This document shows positions 1-8,158 of a stretch of DNA of 26,110 bases, piece by piece (positions within the stretch are counted from its first letter, which is position 1; the number at the start of each line of letters is the position of its first letter). The notes beneath the pieces are model-generated. The model made no database searches and was not told where the DNA came from. It saw only the letters and a program-made list of their open reading frames with translations. The stretch is from contig BFEA01000291.1 in the NCBI GenBank assembly GCA_003427395.1, positions 285,575 through 311,684 of the forward strand, read 5' to 3'. The stretch is from Chara braunii (taxonomy: Eukaryota; Streptophyta; Charophyceae; Charales; Characeae). Position numbers and translations under genes: made by a program.

Positions 1-275
1 AAAAAACAAACAAACAAACAAAAAACAAAAAAAAAAACGGATCAACGGAAACAAAGAAAGAGACCGCAGACTCCAAATTACTCATGAAACACGGTAGTGA
101 CTACCGTATTCCCCCGAATAGAACGTTCTGTGATTCTATCCGTATTTAATGCAATTTCCAGTCTAGATACAGGAGTAATGACCGGGGCATAGCGGCGAGA
201 AATATCTATGAAGGCGGGTTTCCAAAATCCCTGAATAGATAGTCCTAGCACATGCTTTCGAGGCGAAAGAGAGGA
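1..275. other. A-rich tract and unrecognised sequence with a small hairpin
   Basis: The window opens with an A-rich tract (1-37, AAAAC-type units). The rest has no coding signal I can support. A perfect inverted repeat lies at 91-107 (ACGGTAG, loop TGA, CTACCGT), followed by a 10-bp palindrome AGAACGTTCT at 120-129. Neither has a known role here. This stretch may lie just upstream of, or be the 5' flank of, the LINE that follows. Confidence 0.4.
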
Positions 276-740
276 TCATGGAATAGCGCGAGCCGGAGAA
301 GGGAGGCATCGGGCAGGGATAAGGGAGGGGGTGGGAGACGACAGAAGGAGGTCAGGCGCTCCAAAGTATAGGAGTGGAAGACAGGAGGAACCCCTCGATC
401 TCAGGTGGACAAAGACAAAGGGGGCAAAGGGAAGGAAAAGAGGGAGAGGGAAGTGGAGGAGGCAGGGACTGGAATGAAAGGAAAATCCCAGCACGAGGGA
501 ATTGCCAACAATAATTGGACGATGTGGGCAAAGGAATTTGATGTTGGAGCTACGTCGCCCCTCCAAGGGAAGGTAATTGCTCTCCTCCCCCCCCCCACTC
601 CGGCTAAGAGATGAAAGGTGATAAAGGTTGACCTATTCTATTTATGGAGGCTTCACAATATACGATTATAATTTTTTAAATTCTCTTTTAATTATTATTG
701 TTGATGCTCTTTCGTTTGCTTTTAAGAGTTGACCCCGATT
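276..740 (+). other. Purine-rich 5' region of LINE A with a short charged ORF
   Basis: The + strand is strongly purine-rich (GGAGG and AAAG units), like the region just before the ATG at 3436. A frame open from 405 to 614 encodes a Lys/Glu/Gly-rich peptide ending TPAKR. It could be the start of ORF1 or just translated untranslated region. From about 615 to 728 the sequence turns AT-rich and carries stops. The span from the GT at 573 to the AG at 727-728 resembles an intron, but I have no evidence that it is spliced. The antisense reading frame at 276-566 is a compositional shadow. Confidence 0.35.
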
Positions 741-761
741 TGTGCCCCTGAGTCTTCTACC

Positions 762-1295
762 ATGGTTGACTCGGCAGAGCCCATTCCCCCCCCCCACGAT
801 AAGTCCGGAAGAGAGAAAGAGAATTCAGGATCTTATCGTAAAATGCTATTACGAAGGCCTCCTACCGGAGGACCTCATCTCAGACCATGTGGAGGTGAGG
901 GAGGACTATGCACGAGTAGTCGTTAGCCCTGCATATTTCAAAATTCAAGAGGAATGGCTCAACGAAAATGTAGTGTCGATATTTTTCGAAAAGGACTCGA
1001 AGTCGTTGCCGGTGGCAGTCAAAATTCGACTAATTCGTAGATATGAGAATGCCTGGGCAACGGGTGGGACAATTAGTGTCCCGCCAAAAAGGGGGATTTT
1101 CCACAATGAAGGGTTCAACCTAGTCACGTACGTGGCCTCAGCCAAGGAAATATCTATCTGGCTGTTGAGGAAAAAGGAAGATAACATCGAACTGGATGGA
1201 AAAAAGTACTCCATTTCCTTCCGCCCCTGGATGAATGAACAACAACTTTACGATTGGCGGGAGGCGGCACGTTGTCGGTACTTCTGGGTAAGATG
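762..1295 (+). pseudogene. LINE A ORF1, N-terminal half (DUF4283-like region), broken
   Basis: An ATG at 762-764 in a favourable context (ACCATGG) opens a frame starting [11 protein letters not shown]. At a run of ten C (786-795) the coding frame appears to change to the one carrying [13 protein letters not shown] and continuing to the gypsy junction. The protein resembles the N-terminal domain of plant LINE ORF1 proteins (DUF4283-like). The best marks are the segment [14 protein letters not shown] and the ending [17 protein letters not shown] then FWVRC, a typical W-rich end of this fold. Role by family: single-strand nucleic-acid binding with the LINE RNA. It runs in frame into gypsy RT residues (FGAPVLFV) at about 1295-1303, so the natural ORF1 is cut here. 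The domain call rests on pattern memory, not on a profile search. Confidence 0.5.
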
Positions 1296-3065
1296 CATGT
1301 CTACTTTTGGAGCACCTGTTTTGTTCGTCCCCAAGAAGGAGGGAGAGTTAAGAATGTGTATTAACTATAGGGGTCTTAACGTCATTACAGTGAAGAATGC
1401 AGAACCACTGCCACGTATAGATGATCTGCTAGATAGAGCATAGGGCTGCAAATACTTCTCTAAGATAGACTTGAAGTTGGGCTATCATCAGATAGAGTCC
1501 ATCCTGATGATCAGCACAAGACAGCGTTCAGGACCAAATATGGGCACTACCGAGTTTATAATAATGGTCTTTGGACTAACCAACGTGCTAGCTACATTTC
1601 AGCGTTGTATGAATTCTTTGTTGGGGTCGTGGTTAGATAGGTTTGTAGTGGTCTTCTTAGATCATGACATCCTAATGTTTAGTAAGACCCTCTAGGAGCA
1701 TGAGGGCCATCTGAGGCAGGTCTTGGAGAAGTTGAGGGAAGTTAACTTCAAGATCAACGCGAAGAAGTGCGAGTGGGCCAAGATGCAAGTTTTGTACTTG
1801 GGCCACGTCTTAGACAAAGATGGCATCAAACCTGAGGACAGCAAGATAGCAGCGATTGGAGATTGGTCGATACCCCGCACATTGACAGAGTTGCGGTTGT
1901 GAGGATATTTTCCACCATCGCTGCACCCCTTCGCAGGTTGCTAAAGAAAAAAACAATCTGGAACTGGGACAAAAACTGTACGTCGGCCCTGAAGAAGTTA
2001 AAGCAGGCTTTGATAAAGTATCCAGTCCTCAAGGTAGCCGATCCGTCCCTGCCATTCATTGTTACTACTGGCGCACGTCAGTACGGCATCGGTGTTGTTT
2101 TACATCAAGACGATGGCAATGGATATAAACCCATAAAGTTCATGTCAACTAGGATGCCTTCAGAGAAGTTCGCGACATCTACCTACGAGAGGGAACTCTA
2201 CGCTCTCAGGCAAGCACTAGATCATTGGAAGCATTACTTGCTTGGGAGACACTTCAAAGTCTGTTGAGACCGCGAGATGCTGAGGTGGTTGAAGACAGGC
2301 CAAAATGACACCTAAGCTTACTAGGTGGGCCGCAGAGATAGATCTGTTTTGAGCTCAAGCCAGTCAAAGGAAAGTACAATGTGGTTGCGGATGCTCTGAG
2401 TAGAAAAGCTGATTACTTTGGAGCGATGGTTCACTATCACTATCTAGATATTTGGAGAGACCTGCAACAGAAAGTCAAGGAAGCGTATGCGCAGGACCCT
2501 ATTTATAATGATCTCCTCAAGAGAGTTAAGGAACCTCCAGAGTCTGAACCAGACTACCGCACTACAAATGGGTTATTATTTGAGAAGACTAAAGTAACCG
2601 ATCGTTTATGCGTTACCAACAGTGAAGAGATCCGTAGTCTGATCTTAGGGGAATGCCACGATATAGAGGGACATTTTGGTTAGCAAAAAACGTTAGCTAA
2701 CCTTATTTGCGCGTATATGTGGCCTGGTATGAAGGCCGACTGCATAGAGTATGTACGCAGTTGCAAAGTATGTCAATGAAACAAGACCACTACGCGAGCC
2801 CCTCTTGGTCTTCTCAGACCCTTACCTGTTCCTGCAGGACTTGGAGATTCTCTGTCTATTGACTTTATGGATGCAGGGGTCAAGAGTAGGCATGGCAAGA
2901 GCCAAGTCATGTTGATAGTTGATAGATTTAGTAAGTATGCAATATTTGTTCCTTTGCCTTCTGTGGCACGTACATATTTAGTGATAAAGAAGTTTTTTTT
3001 ATCATTGGGTCAGTGACCATGGGCTACCGCTATCTATAGCTAGTGACAGAGATACCCGGTTCAGC
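1296..3065 (+). pseudogene. Ty3/gypsy pol fragment (RT, RNase H, integrase), no LTRs
   Basis: Domains run in normal Ty3/gypsy order. [21 protein letters not shown], then FSKIDLKLGYHQI, then FLDHDILMFS. RNase H: YGIGVVL to ERELYALRQALDHWKHYL. Then VVADALSRK, an H2C2 zinc region (GHFG, YMWPGM, SCKVCQ), and an integrase core (SIDFMD, VDRFSKYAIFVPLP, SDRDTRF). Breaks seen: TAG at 1441 and 1693, compensating frame changes near 1497 and 1551, a frameshift near 1900, TGA at 2265, a frame change between 2267 and 2381, TAG at 2681, TGA at 2777, and a frameshift at the T8 run 2993-3000. An extra codon (CAT, 1663-1665) separates the two catalytic Asp of RT. The first RNase H Asp is Gly (2070-2072). Gag, protease, the N-terminal part of RT, the end of integrase and both LTRs are absent. 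It sits in the same orientation inside LINE A ORF1. Confidence 0.88.
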
Positions 3066-3435
3066 TGTTACCAAAGCATTTGGAAAAATCCTGAAGAGGT
3101 ATGAGACCTTTGCGGGTTCGGTGTCACCGAAGCTCGTAAATATACAATTCGATCTGGAACCTGCCTCCCGGCCCCATACAAACCGTACCTGATCATAGAC
3201 ATGGAAAGGGGAGGGTACGTGAAAATTGAGGTAATTCACGCTCACACACCATGGTGTCAGTCTTGTCGCCAATACTTCCACTCAAAAAAAAATGAGTCAT
3301 GTTCGAGAAAAAAATACGGCCCGAATCCGACTTAAGGTAAGGATAAGCAGCAAGCAGGGAAGAAGGCACAGACAGATAAGACCAATCTGAGGGAAAAGGT
3401 GTCGAGAGGAGGGAAAGGAGAGAAAGGAAAAGAGG
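3066..3435 (+). pseudogene. LINE A ORF1, middle part with zinc-knuckle-like motif
   Basis: After the gypsy integrase residues SDRDTRF, a different protein begins: AVTKAFGKILKRYETFAG then KLVNIQFDLEP (frame 2). A shift to frame 3 near 3176 gives YLIIDMERGGYVKIEVIHAH then PWCQSCRQYFHSKKNESC. The last segment has C-x2-C-x4-H-x6-C spacing, close to the CCHC knuckle (C-x2-C-x4-H-x4-C) at this place in plant LINE ORF1 proteins. It follows the DUF4283-like half logically, so I read it as the same ORF1 resuming after the insert. A TAA at 3333-3335 interrupts frame 3, which then continues as a Lys/Gly-rich stretch into the proline tract. Confidence 0.5.
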
Positions 3436-5445
3436 ATGGAAAAGAAGAAGGAAGGAAAGGGGCGAATAAGGTTGACAACCCACCCCCCCCTCCTCCTCCT
3501 CCTTCTCCTCTTCCCCCGCCTCCCCCTTCCCCTCCCCCTTCCCCCCCCCTCTCCTCCTTCGGATGGGAATGAACCAGGGCGAAAGGATAAAGAGCCGGGG
3601 GTACGACACCCAACGCCTGAGAAAGGGGAAAAGGATGACGAAGGGAGATCCCGGACGGAGGAGGAGAGGATGGATGTGGATGAACCCACAGAAGGAACAA
3701 GAGACAAACTGGTATCTGAGATGAACAAGGAAACCAGTATTCCTTCCAAGAACAGAGCCCCATCCCCCTCGGATAAGGTGTCAGACCGACCCCTGACTTC
3801 GAGACTAGGGAAGAAGAATAAGAAAGTTCCCAAGAAAAAGCAATTGGGAAAACAAAGGGAGCGAAAGATCTGGAAGGAAAACAAAAGACAGTCTACTAAG
3901 GCCCTCACCCCTGCTCTAATCGTCTCTAATTTATTAACAGAAAAGGGAAAGGAGCCGGAAGAAAAGAACAAGGTTACTACAGATTCGGAAAGCAAGGGGT
4001 TGACGGGAGACAAGGGAAAAGAGGAGGTAAGAGACTCTGGAAAAACCTCAACCCAGGCTCCCGGGTCCAAGGGGGAAAACCAAGAAGAAGAGGGAAACGG
4101 ATTCCACACCCCGGAAGGAAAAGGGGTAAGGACTCCCCCCCCTGGGAGTATTAAGACGCAGTACAGGGACCGTAAGAATAGTAAGGAAAGAACAAGTTTG
4201 TTCGATCCTGCAGAGGAGGCTTCCCCCAACCCCTCGCATCCGTATTCTGTAGTGCCAAAGAATTGCTCAGTTTATTTTTCTCCGGCCGAGAAGGAAAAAG
4301 TACAGAAAGGGGACGCGGCCAAGCCACGCCAAGAGTATACCAAGAAGGGTTTTTTTAAAGATAAGGACAGGGAATTGGAATCCCGCTCGTCTGAGGAGGA
4401 GAAGGAGGAAGGGGATGCCCTAGACGAAAGACAGAGATCCACAAAATTCTTTAGTCCTCCCGAAGGGCTGGTGGAATTCTCTGAACAGGTGTTGGGGGAG
4501 AAGAGCCTGTACAAGGAAGCCGAAGAGGGTGCAGAGGAGCCTTTCCCCCCCTTGTTATTCAAACCCCCCACTTCCCCTCCTGCAGAGCCTTAAGGGCAAG
4601 GGTACGTAAGCTTACTGTCCTCAGTGAAGCGCCCGAGGGTAGAAGGACTCAAAATTCAATCTAGACAGGAGGAGGAGGAAACAGCCGGACGAGGGGACGT
4701 GATTGCCAGGAGCTCTCCCCTTAAGAGGGGTAGATCACAGATGACAAAGACGGTCAAACGTTCTCTGGCTCTGGCGGCACCTTTGAGAACACTGAACAGG
4801 GAGGATAAAGCTAAAGCCAGGGGATAGATACTTGACTATCTGGTCCCCATACTATGTTCTCATGACGACCACAACTCGAAATTTTTGACCCTCAAAGGCA
4901 GAGATGAGGTTCTTCTCCTCCCCTCGGTCTTACTGAAGGGTACACCTTCACAGGTAATGGTGTGTAATCTGGTCAAAATTCATGTGCTTCAGAATCTTGG
5001 GGAAGTGGCTTTGCTTTCAGAGCCTAAGATGGCTCGCCACCTCATTGACAGACCGGAAGGAGGAAAGACCCGGGCGCTGTTTGCCTTTTTTTACTTATTG
5101 CATATATCTGACATCAAAAGCAAATGGGACGACCTCAACCTATACTGGGTGGAAGTAGCTTATCTAACGAACCCAACGTCAGAGGTGTTGGGTAATATTC
5201 GGCTGTTAACTAACTTGTCAGCCAAGGTGGTGGCAGAATGGCTTGCCCACACAGACAACAGCGCAACAATCACGGACCCTAGTTTCGACGATCCCCTCCA
5301 AAAAAGACGAATTGGGAAAGCTAGGAATTTTGTGATTGGGGAACGAGCCACCCCTAGCCTGCCTTCTGTTACAGAAGAAAACACAGTCGCTACCCGTATC
5401 CAAGACCCGGGCTGCCCCACTTCTAAGAATGGTCCTACCCAATAG
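3436..5445 (+). pseudogene. LINE A ORF1, C-terminal part: long charged disordered region plus unrecognised domain
   Basis: Frame 1 is readable from the ATG at 3436 to the TAG at 5443-5445, broken only by TAA at 4591-4593 and TAG at 4825-4827. The first part is Lys/Glu/Ser/Pro-rich and predicted disordered, with a basic patch (GKKNKKVPKKKQLGKQRERK) that could bind RNA or act as a nuclear signal. A C/T-rich tract at 3481-3560 reads as Leu in frame 1 but as Pro in frame 3. Frame 3 is open upstream, so the original frame probably switched inside this tract. The final segment (4828-5445, for example KWDDLNLYWVEVAYL) looks folded but I do not recognise it. The 3' end overlaps the ORF2 ATG by 17 nt. 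The 310-codon antisense frame over this region is a compositional shadow. Confidence 0.55.
3481..3560. repeat. C/T-rich imperfect microsatellite (CCT/CTC)n
   Basis: Imperfect CCT and CTC units with C-runs lie inside LINE A ORF1. Expansion or contraction here would change the ORF1 frame. Reading frames 1 and 3 give poly-Leu and poly-Pro respectively. Confidence 0.85.
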
Positions 5446-6859
5446 GATCAGATTAGCAAGTTGGAACATCCGGGGACTTGGAGACCAAAATGACACATAC
5501 AAAAGGAGTAGGCTATCACACTGGATTCACTCCAAAAACATACACATCCTTGCTCTGCAGGAAACCAAAATAGGACACGAAAAGATGCAGGAAATTCAAA
5601 ACTGGTGGTCGGGTCCTCAATATTGGGCTCCTGCAGATGGCACAAAAGGGGGTGTGGCAGTTCAGTTGGACCAAAGCTTAGAGGTTGATGTGATTGACTG
5701 TTGTATAGACCCAGAAGGCCGCTGGGTATGGGTCAAGTTAGCAGTGGAGGACGAAGACTGGGCGGTGATGTCTATATATGCCCCAGTAAACTATGCTGAA
5801 CGGATAAGTTTTTTCGTTGACTTGCCGGAATACCTACCGGACACAGAAAACCTGCTTATCCTTGGGGATTCGAATTGTGTGCTAAACCCTGGCTTAGATT
5901 CTCGCAATCCCACCCCTATAAGGATTGATGCCCTGCTACTCCACTCCCTAATGGAGGCCCAAGGACTGGTAGATGCCTTCAGAACAATGAACCCTAATAC
6001 AAATGGCTTCACGTGGCGAGGTTCACGCCCTTCCAGGAACACTCCCCAGCCCAAAAGGCGATTGGACTTGATCCTGGCTAGAGGGGCTCTGTGGGATCGA
6101 ACAATAGGAAATGAAGTGAAATCCTCTTCACTGTCAGACCATTACCTGGTAGTAATGGAAGTGATATCTAAAGACGTAGTAAATAAACACCGCCCCCCAT
6201 TTAGATTAAATGTCAACATTTTGAAGGACCCAGGGATTCCGCAATGGGTGAAGTCTCAAATGAAGGACTGGGAAAAAGCTAGAGACTTGTTCCCTAATTT
6301 TGAGGATTGGGTTGATGTGGGCATAGGCATACTTCGGGAGACAATGATAGAATTTGCCAGAATGAAAGCAGCCTCAATAAATTGGAAAGAAAATCAACTA
6401 ATGAGAATTATTGAAGAAGCAGATGCCCGCTCAGACTCAGACCCATTCTTAGAATATTTTTGGTATCAAAAAAGGGCATCAGCCTTATTGGAATTGGAAG
6501 AATTAGAAATTCGAAAGCAGAGGGATTGGCAAGAATGGCTAAAAATCAAAGGCATCATTGGGCATGATAAGATGACGAAGGATACATTTAGGATGCTTAT
6601 ATTACAAAAAGTCAAACCAGTAATGAGAGAATTAATGCATCCCTTTGCTGTTCAAGCCTCCATAGCCAAGGATACGGAAGAACTTTGTGCTTACGCTATG
6701 GCATACTTCCAATACATACTTGCTACTAGGCGCCCCTTTGATACCTTTTATTCGAACTCGAAGGAATCCTCTCCTTTTTGGAACTCTTCTACGACCAGGA
6801 TTACAGCCAACCAGTGCTTGGAATTAGATAGCCCTATAACTGGAGAAGAAGTCACCTGA
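5429..6859 (+). pseudogene. LINE A ORF2, APE-type endonuclease and linker (stop at 6857)
   Basis: The ATG at 5429 gives 476 codons to a TGA at 6857-6859. I prefer this start over the upstream TTG at 5336 because the endonuclease begins immediately (RIRLASWNIRG, residues 6-16). Apurinic endonuclease motifs in order: SWNIRG (Asn), LQETK (catalytic Glu), SIYAP (Tyr), GDSNCVLNP (the GDFN motif with Ser for Phe), RRLDLIL, and the terminal SDH. All key acidic and His residues are present, so the domain looks catalytically plausible. By family, it nicks target DNA and exposes the 3' OH that primes reverse transcription. The rest is the linker before RT. After the TGA the same frame continues directly into RT, so one nonsense change separates endonuclease from RT. 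Codon use matches the rest of LINE A. Confidence 0.9.
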
Positions 6860-7753
6860 GCCGCCAGACATATGGCCAAAGGCAAATGCCCGGGCTCGGA
6901 CGACCTCCCAATACAGTTTTTCCTATCTGCATGGGATGCTTTTGGTAATTTCTTTTGTAATATTTTTAACGAGACTTTGGAATCAGGCTCCTTACCAAAA
7001 GGAATGGTGAAAGGAATGATATCTTTGCTATACAAAAAGGGGGACAAAAGAGAAGTAAGAAACTGGCGTCTCATATCAGTTTTGAACGTGTCCTATAAAC
7101 TGTTGGCAAAAGTGTTAGCCCTCAGATTAGCCTCAATCCTTCCGACGGTGGTAGGAAAGGGGCAAGGGGCGTTCGTAAAAGGGCGCTCAATTTTTGACAA
7201 CATTATGGCCACGGTCCAGGCGCTAGAAATAATTGGAAATGAAAAAAGGGAAGTGGCAATCTTAATGTTGGATATGGAAAAGGCGTATGACAAAGTGGGT
7301 TGGACCTTTGTCAACACCTCTTTTCTAAACATGGGGTTTGGTCAGGCCTTTCGCTGTTGGGTCAAGGCAATGTACTCAGAAGCGACGCCAACAGTCCTAG
7401 TGAACGGGAAACAGTCTGAAGAGTTCGGACTCTCCCGGTCCCTTAGACAGGGATGTCCTCTCGCCCCTCTGATCTTTGTCCTTCAGCTAGAGGTCCTCCT
7501 AGCAAACATAAGGTCAAATCACCTAATAACGGGTCTCTGCGTTACACCCTCCCTGCATTGGAAGGGAGAAGTTTTAGCAGATGACCTGACTATAGCCTGC
7601 GTGAACACAAAAAGGAGCCTGAATGAACTACGCAAAGTAATGGATGACTATGGTGTATTATCTGAAGCCTCCATAAATTGGGACAAGTCAGTCTATTTTC
7701 TACCTTCTTCCTATGAGCTGTGTGTGGACTGGGGATTGAGCCAACTCATCTGA
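6860..7753 (+). pseudogene. LINE A ORF2, reverse transcriptase domain (first copy)
   Basis: This continues the endonuclease frame after the TGA. RT motifs in order: KCPGSDDLPIQF, ISLLYKKGDKREVRNWRLIS, YKLLAKVLALRL, GAFVKGRSIFDNI, box A LMLDMEKAYDKVGW (Asp codon 7271-7273), LRQGCPLAPLIF, and box C VLADDLTI (Asp-Asp codons 7580-7585). The box C residue before the Asp pair is Ala in LADD, where many LINEs have YADD or FADD. It ends in the thumb-proximal segment ASINWDKSVYFLP and at a TGA at 7751-7753, just after which a second copy of the palm begins. Catalytic residues are intact in this copy. Confidence 0.92.
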
Positions 7754-7768
7754 CTGGTTTTTGGGAGT

Positions 7769-8158
7769 GGTTTGGTCAGACCTTTCGCTGTCAGGTCAAG
7801 GGAATGTACTCAGAAGCGACGACAACAGTCCTAGTGAACGGGAAACAGTCTGGAGGGTTCGGGCTCTCCCGGTCCCTGAGACAAGGATGTCCTCTCGCCC
7901 CTCTGATCTTTGTCCTTCAGCTAGAGGTCCTCCTAGCAAACATAAGGTCAAATCACCTAATAACGAGTCTCTGCATTGGAAGGGAGGAACTTTAGCAGAT
8001 GACCTGACTATAGCCTGTGTGAACACAGAAAGGAGCCTGAATGAACTATACAAAGTAATGGATGACTATTGTGTATTATCTGAAGCCTCCATAAATTGGG
8101 ACAAGTCAGTCTATTTTCTACCTTCTCCCTATGAGCTGTGTGTGGACTAGGGATTGAG
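7769..8158 (+). repeat. Imperfect tandem duplication of the LINE A RT palm
   Basis: The sequence from about 7335 to 7740 repeats at about 7769-8158 (TTTGGTCAG at 7337 and again at 7771, offset 434). The second copy lacks 16 bp (the offset falls to 418), which shifts its frame between LRQGCPLAPLIF and the box C LADDLTI. Several substitutions separate the copies. One turns a Trp codon into TAG (8148-8150). The frame after the second copy continues into the LINE thumb region, so the second copy is the one contiguous with the downstream protein. Divergence argues against a simple recent assembly duplication, but joining of two family members during assembly is possible. Confidence 0.9.

Noticed and set aside
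573-728. Intron with GT...AG ends in the 5' part of LINE A
   Set aside because: Ends fit the GT-AG rule and the interior is AT-rich, but the flanking frames do not join convincingly and LINE RNAs are normally unspliced.
1-3300. Complete LTR retrotransposon around the gypsy pol
   Set aside because: No gag or protease, and no pair of direct repeats flanking the pol segment could be found; both sides are LINE-like.
3297-4229. 310-codon minus-strand reading frame
   Set aside because: It lies antisense to the purine-rich ORF1 of LINE A. Its Ser/Phe/Leu/Pro-rich composition is what the complement of Lys/Glu-rich coding gives, and it has no domain.
5336-5428. ORF2 start at 5336
   Set aside because: The codon there is TTG. 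The first in-frame ATG is 5429, directly before the endonuclease domain.
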